A DNA stretch of 64,000 nucleotides from assembly GCA_040218445.1 (NCBI GenBank), contig JAVJRK010000010.1:868001-932000 (forward strand), written 5' to 3'. Of this stretch, positions 17,056-25,977 are shown piece by piece. Source of the stretch: UBA1479 sp040218445. GTDB taxonomy: Bacteria; Pseudomonadota; Alphaproteobacteria; Rhodospirillales; Casp-alpha2. The position numbers and the translations under genes are program-made. Under the pieces are notes generated by a model, which made no database searches, had not been told where the DNA came from, and saw nothing but the letters and a program-made list of their open reading frames with translations. Every line of letters starts with the position of its first letter. The stretch's first letter is position 1.

Positions 17056-17213
17056 GTTCGCCTGGGCCTTTGCCGGCCCCGACCATCGCCTTTTTCGAGA
17101 TTAAACACCCACCCGCCACCGCCGTTATAAGGTGGGGCGACGCGGGATTTTGTGTAACCCAAGACCGTCGGAACCAACCGGCCGGCCAGATAAAATCGAA
17201 AGGTTCGAAACTT

Positions 17214-19055
17214 ATGGCCACTACCGATGCCGCTGCTGCGGCCCCCGAATCCACAGAAGATTTTGAAGCACTGCTCAATGAATCCCTCGGCGATGACGAG
17301 GGCTTCGAAGGCCGCGTCCTGCGCGGTGTCGTCGTCAATGTCGACGGCGACCACGCGATTGTCGACGTGGGCCTGAAGTCCGAAGGCCGTGTGCCTTTGA
17401 AGGAATTCATGAGCCCCGGCAGCGATGAAACGCTGAAAGCCGGCGACGAAGTCGACGTTTATGTCGAACGCTATGAAGACCGTGACGGTCTGGTCCGTCT
17501 GTCGCGCGAAAAAGCGCGCCGCGAAGAAGCCTGGGTCGGCCTGGAAAAGGCCTTCGAAAAGGGCGAGCGCGTCAACGGCGTGATCTTCGGCCGCGTCAAG
17601 GGCGGCTTCATCGTCGACCTGGACGGCGCCGTCGCCTTCCTGCCCGGCAGCCAGGTCGATATCCGCCCGGTGCGCGACGTGCAGCCCCTGATGGGCATGC
17701 CGCAACCGTTCCAGATTTTGAAGATGGACCCCCAGCGCAACAACATCGTGGTCTCGCGCCGCGCTGTGCTGGAAGAAACCCGCACCGAAGCCCGCTCGGA
17801 GCTGATTTCCTCGCTGCAGGAAGGCCAGGTTCTGGACGGCGTGGTCAAGAACATCACCGATTACGGTGCGTTCGTCGATCTGGGCGGTGTGGACGGCCTG
17901 CTGCACGTCACCGACATTGCCTGGAAGCGCATCAACCATCCGTCCGAAGCGCTGTCCATCGGCGAGACGGTCAAGGTTCAGATCATCCGCTTCAACGCCG
18001 AAACGCAGCGGATCTCGCTCGGTATGAAGCAGCTTGAAGCCGATCCCTGGGATGGTGTCGCCGCCAAATATCCGGTCGGCACCAAGTTCACGGGCCGGGT
18101 CACCAACATCACCGATTACGGCGCCTTCGTGGAACTGGAAGCCGGTGTCGAAGGCCTGGTGCACGTCTCGGAAATGTCCTGGACCAAGAAGAACGTCCAT
18201 CCGGGCAAGATCGTTTCGACCAGCCAGGAAGTGGAAGTCATGGTCCTGGACGTCGATCCGGACAAACGCCGCATCTCCCTGGGCCTGAAACAGTGCAACG
18301 CCAATCCGTGGGAAGACTTCGTGGTCAAGTTCCCGGTCGGCGCCGAAGTCGAAGGCGAGGTCAAGAACATCACCGAATTCGGTCTGTTCATCGGCCTCGA
18401 CGGCGAAATCGACGGCATGGCCCACCTGTCGGATCTGTCGTGGGACAAGTCCGGCGAGGAAGCCCTTACCGACTACAACAAGGGTGACATGGTCAAGGCC
18501 AAGGTGCTGGACGTCGACGTGGAAAAAGAACGCGTCTCGCTGGGCATCAAGCAGCTGTCCGACGATCCGACCGAAGGTGCCATGGAAGGCCTCAAGAAGG
18601 GCTCGGTCGTGACCTGCACGGTCACTCAGACCAACGACGGTGGCGTCGAAGTCATGGTCAACGATGCTCTGTTGGGCTTCATCCGCAAATCCGATCTGTC
18701 GCGTGATCGTTCCGAACAGCGTCCCGACCGCTTCGCCGCCGGCGAAAAGGTCGACGCCAAGATCACCCAGATGGACAAGTCCGGCCGCAAGCTGTCGCTC
18801 TCGATCAAGGCCCTTGAGGTCGAGGAAGAGAAGAAGGCCATGCAGGAATACGGTTCGTCCGATTCCGGTGCGTCCTTGGGTGACATCCTGGGTGCCGCGC
18901 TGAAGGAAAAGCAGGCGCAGGACGCCGGCGACGCCGAGGAAGAAGCCAAGCCCGCCAAGAAGACGGCCGCCAAGAAGAAGACGGCCAAAAAGGACGAGGC
19001 AAAGGAAGAAGCTTCGGAAGAAGCCAAGGACGAAGCGGCCGAAGGCGCCGAATAA
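17214..19055 (+). CDS. rpsA: 30S ribosomal protein S1
   Basis: Binds mRNA on the small subunit through six S1 (OB-fold) repeats. The repeats are visible by the recurring ITDYGAFV.L..GVEGLVH pattern, roughly at residues 30-100, 120-185, 205-275, 290-360, 375-445 and 465-530. A 60-residue tail of Lys, Ala and Glu (residues about 555-613) follows; such tails occur in several alphaproteobacterial S1 proteins. Start ATG 17214, 158 bases after cmk. An intrinsic terminator follows. Confidence 0.97.
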   Translation: MATTDAAAAAPESTEDFEALLNESLGDDEGFEGRVLRGVVVNVDGDHAIVDVGLKSEGRVPLKEFMSPGSDETLKAGDEVDVYVERYEDRDGLVRLSREKARREEAWVGLEKAFEKGERVNGVIFGRVKGGFIVDLDGAVAFLPGSQVDIRPVRDVQPLMGMPQPFQILKMDPQRNNIVVSRRAVLEETRTEARSELISSLQEGQVLDGVVKNITDYGAFVDLGGVDGLLHVTDIAWKRINHPSEALSIGETVKVQIIRFNAETQRISLGMKQLEADPWDGVAAKYPVGTKFTGRVTNITDYGAFVELEAGVEGLVHVSEMSWTKKNVHPGKIVSTSQEVEVMVLDVDPDKRRISLGLKQCNANPWEDFVVKFPVGAEVEGEVKNITEFGLFIGLDGEIDGMAHLSDLSWDKSGEEALTDYNKGDMVKAKVLDVDVEKERVSLGIKQLSDDPTEGAMEGLKKGSVVTCTVTQTNDGGVEVMVNDALLGFIRKSDLSRDRSEQRPDRFAAGEKVDAKITQMDKSGRKLSLSIKALEVEEEKKAMQEYGSSDSGASLGDILGAALKEKQAQDAGDAEEEAKPAKKTAAKKKTAKKDEAKEEASEEAKDEAAEGAE

Positions 19056-19101
19056 TCCAGCCTTTGCCGTTGCCCATCCTCGGGCCACGCATATAAAGTC
19101 G

Positions 19102-19137
19102 CCGGGAGCCCTCGATCAGGGCTCCCGGTTTTCTTTT
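19102..19137 (+). terminator. Intrinsic terminator of rpsA
   Basis: CCGGGAGCCCT, a five-base loop, AGGGCTCCCGG, then TTTTCTTTT. Confidence 0.9.
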
Positions 19138-19169
19138 GCTTAAATTCAAACGGAACAGACCGCATCGCC

Positions 19170-20087
19170 ATGAGCCTGGACGCCGATATGATTTTCGACC
19201 GCCGCCGCCTGAAACGGCAATTGACCGTGTGGCGGCTGCTGGCCCTGGCGGCCCTGGCCGCGATGGTGGTGTTGGGGGCCGGGCGCCTGGGCGGGTTGGA
19301 TGTGATCTCGGGCCGGGATCATGTGGCGCGCATTGCCATCGACGGCATCATCTTCGACGATCCGGACCGCACGCGCGCCATCAAGGCGTTGGCCGATGAC
19401 GACAAGGTCAAGGCGGTCATCATCCGGGTCGATTCACCGGGCGGCACCTACGTCGGCGGCGAAGCGCTTTATTCGGCTCTGCGCGGCCTTGCCGCCGCCA
19501 AGCCGGTCGTCACGGTCATGGCCGGCACGGCGGCCTCGGCCGGATACATGGTGGCGATCGCGGCCGATCATGTGGTTGCCCGGCGCGGTACGTTGACCGG
19601 GTCGATCGGGGTGATCCTGCAAACCGCCGATGTCACGCAGCTTCTGTCCAAGCTGGGGATCAAGCCTGAAACCTTTAAAAGCGGGCCCATGAAGGCCCAG
19701 CCCAATCCGTTCGAACCGATGAGCGATAACGCCCGCCGGGCGACGCAGGACATGCTGATGGGCCTGTACGGCCAGTTCGTCGACATGGTGGCGGAACGCC
19801 GCAACATGCCGAAGGACCAGGTTCTCAAGCTTGCGGACGGCCGGGTTTATTCCGGTCTGGCGGCCAAGGACAACGGCCTGGTCGATGCCTTGGGCGACGA
19901 GGACACGGCCCGCGACTGGCTGGAATCCGCCCATGGGTTGTCGCCCGATCTGCCCGTGCGCGACCTGCCGCTTGTGGAAGAGCCCCTGCCGTGGCGCGAT
20001 GCCCTCACATCGTACTTACAAAAAGCATTGTTTTCTGAACGACTTAGACTTGACGGCGTGTTCTCCCTTTGGCACCCTTCCCTATAG
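19170..20087 (+). CDS. sppA: Signal peptide peptidase SppA (36K type)
   Basis: A membrane anchor (residues about 17-40, VWRLLALAALAAMVVLGAG) precedes the S49 peptidase fold. The catalytic serine sits in GTAASAGYM near residue 123 and the lysine in KSGPMKAQ near residue 170; GSIGVI between them is also conserved. At 305 residues it is the short single-domain type that forms rings in the inner membrane and degrades cleaved signal peptides. It follows the rpsA terminator and precedes ihfB, as in many Rhodospirillales. Confidence 0.93.
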   Translation: MSLDADMIFDRRRLKRQLTVWRLLALAALAAMVVLGAGRLGGLDVISGRDHVARIAIDGIIFDDPDRTRAIKALADDDKVKAVIIRVDSPGGTYVGGEALYSALRGLAAAKPVVTVMAGTAASAGYMVAIAADHVVARRGTLTGSIGVILQTADVTQLLSKLGIKPETFKSGPMKAQPNPFEPMSDNARRATQDMLMGLYGQFVDMVAERRNMPKDQVLKLADGRVYSGLAAKDNGLVDALGDEDTARDWLESAHGLSPDLPVRDLPLVEEPLPWRDALTSYLQKALFSERLRLDGVFSLWHPSL

Positions 20088-20154
20088 TTAACCACATGTG
20101 AGGGAAAGGTCCCGGGCCGACCGCTATGATGCGGTGCCGCCAGGGATTGGAAGC

Positions 20155-20436
20155 ATGACCAAATCCGAATTGATCGCCCGACTGGCGGCGGACAACCCGC
20201 ACCTCTATCAGCGTGACGTGGAACGCATCGTCTCCACGATTTTTGACGAAATCACCGGTGCGCTCTCTCAGGGTGACCGGGTGGAACTGCGCGGCTTCGG
20301 CGCGTTTTCCGTAAAGCAACGGGGGGCCCGGACCGGCCGCAACCCGCGCACGGGGGCGACGGTCGAGGTTTCCTCCAAGCACATTCCCTATTTCAAGACG
20401 GGCAAGCAACTGCGCGAAAAGCTGAACGGCAGCTGA
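20155..20436 (+). CDS. ihfB: Integration host factor beta subunit
   Basis: A 93-residue DNABII protein: MTKSELIARLA helix, VERIVSTIFDEI, the RGFGAFSV strand and the beta-arm RNPRTGATVEV with the DNA-intercalating proline. It pairs with IhfA to bend DNA at specific sites. An upstream in-frame extension exists, but ATG 20155 is the family start. Followed directly by lapA, a linkage common in Proteobacteria. Confidence 0.96.
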   Translation: MTKSELIARLAADNPHLYQRDVERIVSTIFDEITGALSQGDRVELRGFGAFSVKQRGARTGRNPRTGATVEVSSKHIPYFKTGKQLREKLNGS

Positions 20437-20482
20437 TGTCCGGCCGGCCCCGCTATTGGGGGCCGATCCCTTCTACTCATTG

Positions 20483-20893
20483 GTGACGCGCGTGGGCCGA
20501 CTTTTCTCCTGGATTGTTGTGACCCCCCTTATCCTGGGGTTGATCCTGTTCGCGGCCTCCAACCGCGAAGACGTCGTCCTGCGGCTATGGCCCTTCGATT
20601 ACGAACTGACGGCCCCGGCCTCGCTGGTCGGCGTCGGCGGGTTGTTCCTGGGCTTTCTGTGGGGGGCTGTCAGCGTGTGGATTTCCGGCGGCGTCGCCCG
20701 TGGCCGGGCACGGCGCGAAGCGCACCGCGCCGAAGGGGCCGAACGCGAAGTCCAGCGCCTGAAAACCGATGTCGAGGTTCTGGAAGAAAAACTTCGGGCC
20801 GCCGAAACTCAGGCCAAGGCCGCGCGCGACGGGGCCAATCTGCCGGCCACGGCGGACGGCGGGTCTTCCGGCAAGGCGACGCCCATCCTCTGA
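20483..20893 (+). CDS. LapA-domain (DUF1049) inner-membrane protein
   Basis: Two membrane helices (about residues 6-26 and 45-65) with the SNRE.V.L..WP block between them define the LapA/DUF1049 family; a C-terminal coiled coil (residues about 75-115, EREVQRLKTDVEVLEEKLRA) faces the cytoplasm. In enteric bacteria LapA works with LapB in LPS assembly control; no lapB-like gene is seen here. No clear Shine-Dalgarno exists, and TTG 20456, TTG 20480 and GTG 20483 are all in frame; I use GTG 20483 because it gives the usual short N-terminus. Confidence 0.8.
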   Translation: MTRVGRLFSWIVVTPLILGLILFAASNREDVVLRLWPFDYELTAPASLVGVGGLFLGFLWGAVSVWISGGVARGRARREAHRAEGAEREVQRLKTDVEVLEEKLRAAETQAKAARDGANLPATADGGSSGKATPIL

Positions 20894-21027
20894 TTCTCTT
20901 GCATGGGTTGAATGCCGCCGTCTCTACTTTGAAGGCGTCGTGCCTTTTGAGGTGACGCGGTCCCGATTGCCCCAGTATAACGGATGAAGACGTGATCACG
21001 ATTTGATCGATCCTGGGATCTGGACAC

Positions 21028-21762
21028 ATGACAACCGCACCCCAAACGCCGGGCATTGAACGCCCCGCCGACCGCATTCTGGTCGCGCTCGACACGACCG
21101 ACGCGGACCGCGCGCTGGCCCTGGCCGAAGGCATCAAGGGGGCCGTCGGCGGCGTTAAGCTGGGCAAGGAATTTTTCACGGCCCAGGGCCCCCAGGGCGT
21201 GCGCAAGGTTTCCGCCGCTGGGCTGCCCGTGTTCCTGGACCTCAAATTTCACGACATCCCCAACACGGTCGCAGGCGCCGTGCGCGCCTCGGCGCCGCTT
21301 GGGCCCTTCATGCTCAACGTCCATGCCTCGGGCGGGCGGGCCATGATGGAAGCCGCGGTTCAGGCCGCAGATGATGCCAGCCAGGGCGGGCCGCGCCCGT
21401 TGCTGCTGGCCGTCACGGTGCTGACCAGCCTGTCTGATGAAGATCTGGTTGATATCGGCATCAACAACGAGACCAAGGCCCAGGTCGCGCGCCTGGCCAA
21501 ATTGGCGCAGAACGCGGGCATGGACGGCGTGGTCTGCTCGGCCCATGAAATCAAGGTGATCCGCTCCGTCTGCGGACCCGGTTTCAAACTGGTCGTGCCG
21601 GGCATCCGACCCGAATGGTCGGTCAAGGGGGACCAGAAGCGCGTGGTCACGCCGCGCGATGCGGTCTCGCTCGGCGCCGACTATCTGGTGATCGGCCGGC
21701 CCATCACCCAGGCGGACGACCCCATCGCGGCGGCCGCGCGCATCGCGGACGAGTTAGGCTAA
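21028..21762 (+). CDS. pyrF: Orotidine 5'-phosphate decarboxylase
   Basis: Decarboxylates OMP to UMP. The catalytic K-x-x-D-K network is split as usual: GGVKLGKEFF (Lys for phosphate side), LDLKFHDIPNTV with the D-K-x-x-D core near residues 73-80, and VVPGIRPEW plus SLGADYLVIGRPI near the C-terminus. Length 244 residues is normal. The gene stands between lapA and trpF in the conserved block. Confidence 0.96.
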   Translation: MTTAPQTPGIERPADRILVALDTTDADRALALAEGIKGAVGGVKLGKEFFTAQGPQGVRKVSAAGLPVFLDLKFHDIPNTVAGAVRASAPLGPFMLNVHASGGRAMMEAAVQAADDASQGGPRPLLLAVTVLTSLSDEDLVDIGINNETKAQVARLAKLAQNAGMDGVVCSAHEIKVIRSVCGPGFKLVVPGIRPEWSVKGDQKRVVTPRDAVSLGADYLVIGRPITQADDPIAAAARIADELG

Positions 21763-21878
21763 CCTCGCTTTCGGAATAAAGACTGTTCGATCTTCTTTCC
21801 AAGCGACGTTAGAGACGGCCCTACCAATCGGATAACTGCTACGACACCGAGCGAAATAATTGCTCCTTCAAGACTCAT
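21759..21878 (-). CDS. Possible small membrane-active peptide, 39 aa
   Basis: ATG at 21878 opens a 39-codon frame with a hydrophobic N-terminal half (AIISLGVVAVIRLVG) and a basic end (KKIEQSLFRKRG). Its stop overlaps that of pyrF by four bases. It lies in a 300-base patch that is much more AT-rich than its surroundings. No clear ribosome-binding site. Could be a real small protein or chance. Confidence 0.3.
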   Translation of the reverse strand: MSLEGAIISLGVVAVIRLVGPSLTSLGKKIEQSLFRKRG

Positions 21879-22059
21879 TTGGAACTCACTGGCGTTGCCA
21901 ATACGTTCCTCTAATTATCGCTCATATCTACAGTTTGGAAAAACTAACCCATCCCAATATTTGGTGCTTTATCCACAGAATCACTACGAAATACGGGGAT
22001 AAACCGGTGGAAATCGTCTGACGGTTAAGAACAATGGGCGAGTCGAGTAAACAAGCGGA
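21879..22059. other. AT-rich spacer before trpF
   Basis: With the preceding 120 bases it forms a low-GC patch in the otherwise GC-rich pyrF-trpF region. No gene, terminator or attenuator is evident. It may hold the trpF promoter. Confidence 0.4.
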
Positions 22060-22710
22060 ATGAATAGTGTGGCTGTTCTTATAAAAATCTGTGGGCTGAA
22101 GACGGTCGACGCGGTTGAAACGGCGGTGAACGCCGGCGCCGATCTGGTCGGCTTCGTGTTCTTCAAGAAAACACCGCGCTATGTCACCCCGCCGGTCGCA
22201 TCGGGCCTGGCCGGTCACGTGCCCCAGGGCGTGATCAAGACCGGGCTGGTGGTCGATGCCACGGATGATGAACTTGCGGTCATCGTCGCATCGGGGGCGG
22301 TCGATCTGTTGCAGCTTCACGGATCCGAGACGCCCGCGCGTGTCCAAGAGATCAAGGCAAGGGTGGGCCTGCCGGTGATGAAGGCCCTGCCCATCGCCGA
22401 ACCCAAAGATGTGGAGGCCGCCCGCGCCTATGAGGGCGTGGCCGACCGCCTGCTGTTCGATGCCAAGCCGCCCAAGGATGCGGACCGTCCCGGCGGCAAC
22501 GCGCTGGCGTTCGACTGGGGGCTTCTGGCGGGCACGCGATGGAATCTGCCCTGGCTGTTGGCGGGGGGGCTGACGCCGGACAACGTGCAGGCCGCCCTCC
22601 GCCTGTCCGGCGCGCCGGGGGTCGATGTGTCCTCGGGCGTGGAACGCGCACCCGGTGACAAGGATCCAGCCCTGATCCAGGCGTTCATCGCAGCCGCCCG
22701 GGAAGCGTGA
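22060..22710 (+). CDS. trpF: Phosphoribosylanthranilate isomerase
   Basis: Isomerises N-(5-phosphoribosyl)anthranilate in tryptophan synthesis. Catalytic Cys lies in KICGLKT near residue 11, with the general acid Asp in GLVVDATDDE/LLFDAKPPKD; QLHGSET and LAGGLTPDNV bind the phosphates. 216 residues, complete. A GTG at 22069 is an alternative start. Conserved trpF-trpB-trpA-accD-folC order. Confidence 0.95.
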   Translation: MNSVAVLIKICGLKTVDAVETAVNAGADLVGFVFFKKTPRYVTPPVASGLAGHVPQGVIKTGLVVDATDDELAVIVASGAVDLLQLHGSETPARVQEIKARVGLPVMKALPIAEPKDVEAARAYEGVADRLLFDAKPPKDADRPGGNALAFDWGLLAGTRWNLPWLLAGGLTPDNVQAALRLSGAPGVDVSSGVERAPGDKDPALIQAFIAAAREA

Positions 22711-22883
22711 TTTTCCGCATCCGGCATGGCCGTGGCCTGGAAATCCCGGCGCCCGATGTTCGGTTCCCCGGGGCTTTAGTCCTTGGGTTCCCCGGGGGCT
22801 TGTGCTTTATTTGCGCCGCCCAGCCCTGAGCGTGCGGTTAACTTTAAAACGGCGGAATCCCAGGGCAATATGAGGATTGCTTC

Positions 22884-24092
22884 ATGTCTAAGCTCAATAC
22901 CTACCGGGAAGGCCCGGATGAAACGGGACATTTCGATATCTACGGCGGGCGCTACGTTGCCGAAACGCTGATGCCGTTGATCCTGGAGGTCGAGCAGGCC
23001 TGGGAAAAAGCGAAGAATGACAGTGACTTCTGGGACGAGTTTCATCGTTACATGAAGCATTACGTGGGCCGGCCCAGTCCGCTCTATTTGGCCGAACGCC
23101 TGACGGAGGAATTCGGTGGTGCGAAGGTTTACTTCAAGCGGGACGAGCTGAACCACACCGGTGCCCACAAGATCAACAACACCATCGGCCAGATTTTGCT
23201 GGCGCGCCGCATGGGCAAGGGCCGCATCATCGCCGAGACCGGGGCCGGTCAGCACGGCGTCGCGACAGCCACGGTCTGCGCCCTGTTCGGCCTGCCCTGC
23301 GTCGTCTACATGGGCGAAACCGATGTCAAGCGCCAGCGCCCCAACGTGGTGCGCATGAAGATGCTGGGCGCGGAAATCGTGCCCGTCACCGCCGGCACGG
23401 GCACCTTGAAAGACGCCATGAACGAAGCGCTGCGTGATTGGGTCAGCAATGTGGATGATACCTTCTACATCATCGGCACGGCCGCCGGCCCGCATCCCTA
23501 TCCGGCCATGGTGCGCGATTTCCAATGCGTGATCGGCAATGAAACCAAGGAACAGATGCAGGAGATGGAAGGCCGCCTGCCCGATACCTGTATTGCGGCC
23601 ATCGGCGGGGGCTCCAACGCCATCGGCCTGTTCCATCCGTTTCTGGATGATAAAAGCGTTCAGCTGATCGGGGTCGAGGCCGCCGGCCACGGGATCGAAA
23701 CGGGCGAACATTGCGCCAGCTTGAACGGCGGACGGCCGGGCGTGCTGCACGGCAACCGCACCTATCTGCTGCAGACCGAGGACGGGCAGATCATCGACGG
23801 CCATTCCATTTCCGCCGGGCTGGACTATCCCGGCATCGGGCCGGAGCATTCCTGGCTGCGCGATACGGGCCGGGTCGAATACGTTTCAGCCACGGATAAG
23901 GAAGCGCTCGAAGCTTTCCAGCTATGCACGCGCAAGGAAGGCATCATCCCGGCATTGGAGCCGAGCCACGCGCTGTCCTACGTCGCCAAGATCGCGCCCA
24001 AGCTGCCGAAGGACCACCTGATCGTCATGAACATGTGCGGGCGCGGCGACAAGGACGTCGATGCCGTCGCCGGTTATTTGGGGATGGACTGA
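22884..24092 (+). CDS. trpB: Tryptophan synthase beta chain
   Basis: PLP-dependent condensation of indole with serine. The cofactor lysine is in HTGAHKINNTIGQ near residue 95, with the ETGAGQHG block, GGGSNAIG phosphate loop and a C-terminal MCGRGDKD. 402 residues. It is four bases from trpA and forms the alpha2beta2 complex with it. A 173-base spacer after trpF probably carries its own promoter; no leader peptide with Trp codons was seen. Confidence 0.97.
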   Translation: MSKLNTYREGPDETGHFDIYGGRYVAETLMPLILEVEQAWEKAKNDSDFWDEFHRYMKHYVGRPSPLYLAERLTEEFGGAKVYFKRDELNHTGAHKINNTIGQILLARRMGKGRIIAETGAGQHGVATATVCALFGLPCVVYMGETDVKRQRPNVVRMKMLGAEIVPVTAGTGTLKDAMNEALRDWVSNVDDTFYIIGTAAGPHPYPAMVRDFQCVIGNETKEQMQEMEGRLPDTCIAAIGGGSNAIGLFHPFLDDKSVQLIGVEAAGHGIETGEHCASLNGGRPGVLHGNRTYLLQTEDGQIIDGHSISAGLDYPGIGPEHSWLRDTGRVEYVSATDKEALEAFQLCTRKEGIIPALEPSHALSYVAKIAPKLPKDHLIVMNMCGRGDKDVDAVAGYLGMD

Positions 24093-24096
24093 ACCG

Positions 24097-24942
24097 ATGA
24101 CCACGCAGACCGGGCCCGAGACCCGCATTACCCGTAAGTTCGCCCAATTGAAGGCCGAAGGGCGCGCCGGATTGGTGACCTTCCTGACCGCGGGCGACCC
24201 AACCCCGGAATTGTCCGAGGACATCCTTCTGGATATCGCCGAAGCCGGGGCCGATTTGATCGAAATCGGCATGCCTTTTTCCGATCCCATGGCCGACGGC
24301 CCGGCCATCCAGGCAAGTTCCCTGCGGGCCCTCAAGGCCGGCATGACTCTGCCCAAAACCCTTGATATCGTGCGCTCGTTTCGAAAGCGGGACAATGATA
24401 CGCCGATCGTTCTGATGGGCTATTACAATCCCATTTATATCTATGGGGTCGACCGTTTCCTGGCCGACGCGAAGGAAGCCGGGATCGACGGGTTCATCGT
24501 CGTCGACCTGCCGCCCGAAGAAGAAGGCGAGCTCTGCCTGCCCGCGATCGAGGCGGGCCTGAACTTCATCTATCTGACGGCGCCCACGACCGACGACAAG
24601 CGCCTGCCCAGGGTCGTCAAACATGCCTCGGGCTTCGTTTATTACGTCTCGATCACCGGGATCACGGGCACCAAATCCGCCGATACGGCCGATGTGGCGG
24701 CCAGTGTGGCGCGCATCAAAAAACACACGGACCTGCCGGTCGCGGTCGGCTTCGGCATCAAGACGCCGGATCAGGCGGCCGAAATCGCCCGTGTCGCCGA
24801 TGCGGCGGTGGTCGGCTCGGCCCTGGTCGGGATCATCGCCGAAAATCGCGACGATGCCGGTGTCCCCCTACCCGGCACCAAGGACAAGGTGCTAGACTTG
24901 GTGCGTGCGCTGGCGGACGGGGTTCGCGGCGCAAGAAGTTGA
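24097..24942 (+). CDS. trpA: Tryptophan synthase alpha chain
   Basis: Cleaves indole-3-glycerol phosphate. The catalytic Glu is in LIEIGMPFSDPMADGP and the Asp in FIVVDLPPEE; YYVSITGITG and VGFGIKTPDQA follow as in all TrpA. 281 residues from ATG 24097; an in-frame ATG upstream would overlap trpB and is not used. Confidence 0.97.
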   Translation: MTTQTGPETRITRKFAQLKAEGRAGLVTFLTAGDPTPELSEDILLDIAEAGADLIEIGMPFSDPMADGPAIQASSLRALKAGMTLPKTLDIVRSFRKRDNDTPIVLMGYYNPIYIYGVDRFLADAKEAGIDGFIVVDLPPEEEGELCLPAIEAGLNFIYLTAPTTDDKRLPRVVKHASGFVYYVSITGITGTKSADTADVAASVARIKKHTDLPVAVGFGIKTPDQAAEIARVADAAVVGSALVGIIAENRDDAGVPLPGTKDKVLDLVRALADGVRGARS

Positions 24943-24970
24943 TTCGTCTGCCTGCAAGGGAATTGATCAC

Positions 24971-25936
24971 ATGAACTGGTTGCGTGAATTCGTCCGGCCC
25001 AAGCTCAAGCGCCTTGTCGGCGCGGGCAAGGAAATGCCGGACAACCTGTGGCACAAATGTCCCGGTTGCAGCCAGATGATTTTCCACCGCGATCTGGAAA
25101 AGAACCTTCACGTCTGTCAGCACTGCGACCATCACCTGCGCATCAGCGCTCATCAGCGCCTTGAAATGCTGTTCGACGACGGCTCGTTCGAAAAGATCAC
25201 CTGGAAATCACCGGCGCAGGACCCGCTCAAGTTCAAGGATACGGAAACCTATGCCTCGCGCCTCAAGGCCGCGCGCTCCAAGACCGGCGACCAGGATGCC
25301 TTGATCGCGGGCGTCGGGCGCATGAACGGCCTGCCGGCGGTGGTTGCGGCTCTTAACTTCCAGTTCATGGGCGGCTCTATGGGCCAGGCCATGGGCGCCG
25401 GTCTGCTGGCGGCGGCGCGTAAGGCGGTCGATGAAAAGGCGGCCTTCATCGTCATTCCGTCCTCGGGCGGGGCGCGCATGCAGGAAGGTATTTTGTCGCT
25501 CATGCAGATGGCGCGCACGACCATCGCGGTCGAGGAAGTCAAGGAAGCGGGCCTGCCCTATATCGTGGTTCTGACCGACCCGACCACGGGCGGCGTTTCG
25601 GCCTCCTATGCCATGCTGGGCGACATCCATATCGCCGAACCGGGGGCCGTGATCGGTTTCGCCGGACAGCGGGTGATCGAACAGACCATCCGCGAAACCC
25701 TGCCCGAAGGCTTCCAACGCGCCGAATACCTGTTGGAACACGGCATGGTCGACATGGTGGTGCCGCGTGGCGAGCTGCGCGATACCCTGGCCCGGGTGAT
25801 CGATATGCTGCTGCGGCCCGAACCCGGACGCGAGGTCGAAGGCTCCGACCAGGATCTGGAAATTCTCGAAGGCGAAATCCTGCCGCCGCCCCGCGATCAC
25901 CGTGCCGGTGCGGCGCCGGTTCCCGCCGACGACTGA
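24971..25936 (+). CDS. accD: Acetyl-CoA carboxylase carboxyltransferase subunit beta
   Basis: Part of the carboxyltransferase that makes malonyl-CoA. Four-cysteine zinc ribbon near the N-terminus (CPGC and CQHC, residues 29-51), then the crotonase-like core with FMGGSMGQAMG and SSGGARMQEG. The C-terminal 25 residues are acidic/Pro-rich. Start ATG 24971, 28 bases after trpA. AccA, its partner, is not in the window. Confidence 0.96.
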   Translation: MNWLREFVRPKLKRLVGAGKEMPDNLWHKCPGCSQMIFHRDLEKNLHVCQHCDHHLRISAHQRLEMLFDDGSFEKITWKSPAQDPLKFKDTETYASRLKAARSKTGDQDALIAGVGRMNGLPAVVAALNFQFMGGSMGQAMGAGLLAAARKAVDEKAAFIVIPSSGGARMQEGILSLMQMARTTIAVEEVKEAGLPYIVVLTDPTTGGVSASYAMLGDIHIAEPGAVIGFAGQRVIEQTIRETLPEGFQRAEYLLEHGMVDMVVPRGELRDTLARVIDMLLRPEPGREVEGSDQDLEILEGEILPPPRDHRAGAAPVPADD

Positions 25937-25977
25937 GGGCTTGGTTGTCGGACACCCCCATTCATGGCTGACCTTCC

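Noticed and set aside
16857..19088. 743-codon minus-strand frame opposite rpsA
   Set aside because: Runs of Phe, Asp, His and Val come from the antisense of S1 codons; no start signal or family.
22711..22883. Trp attenuator in front of trpB
   Set aside because: No short peptide with tandem Trp codons and no terminator/antiterminator pair. Only a GGTTCCCCGGGG direct repeat is seen, which I cannot interpret.
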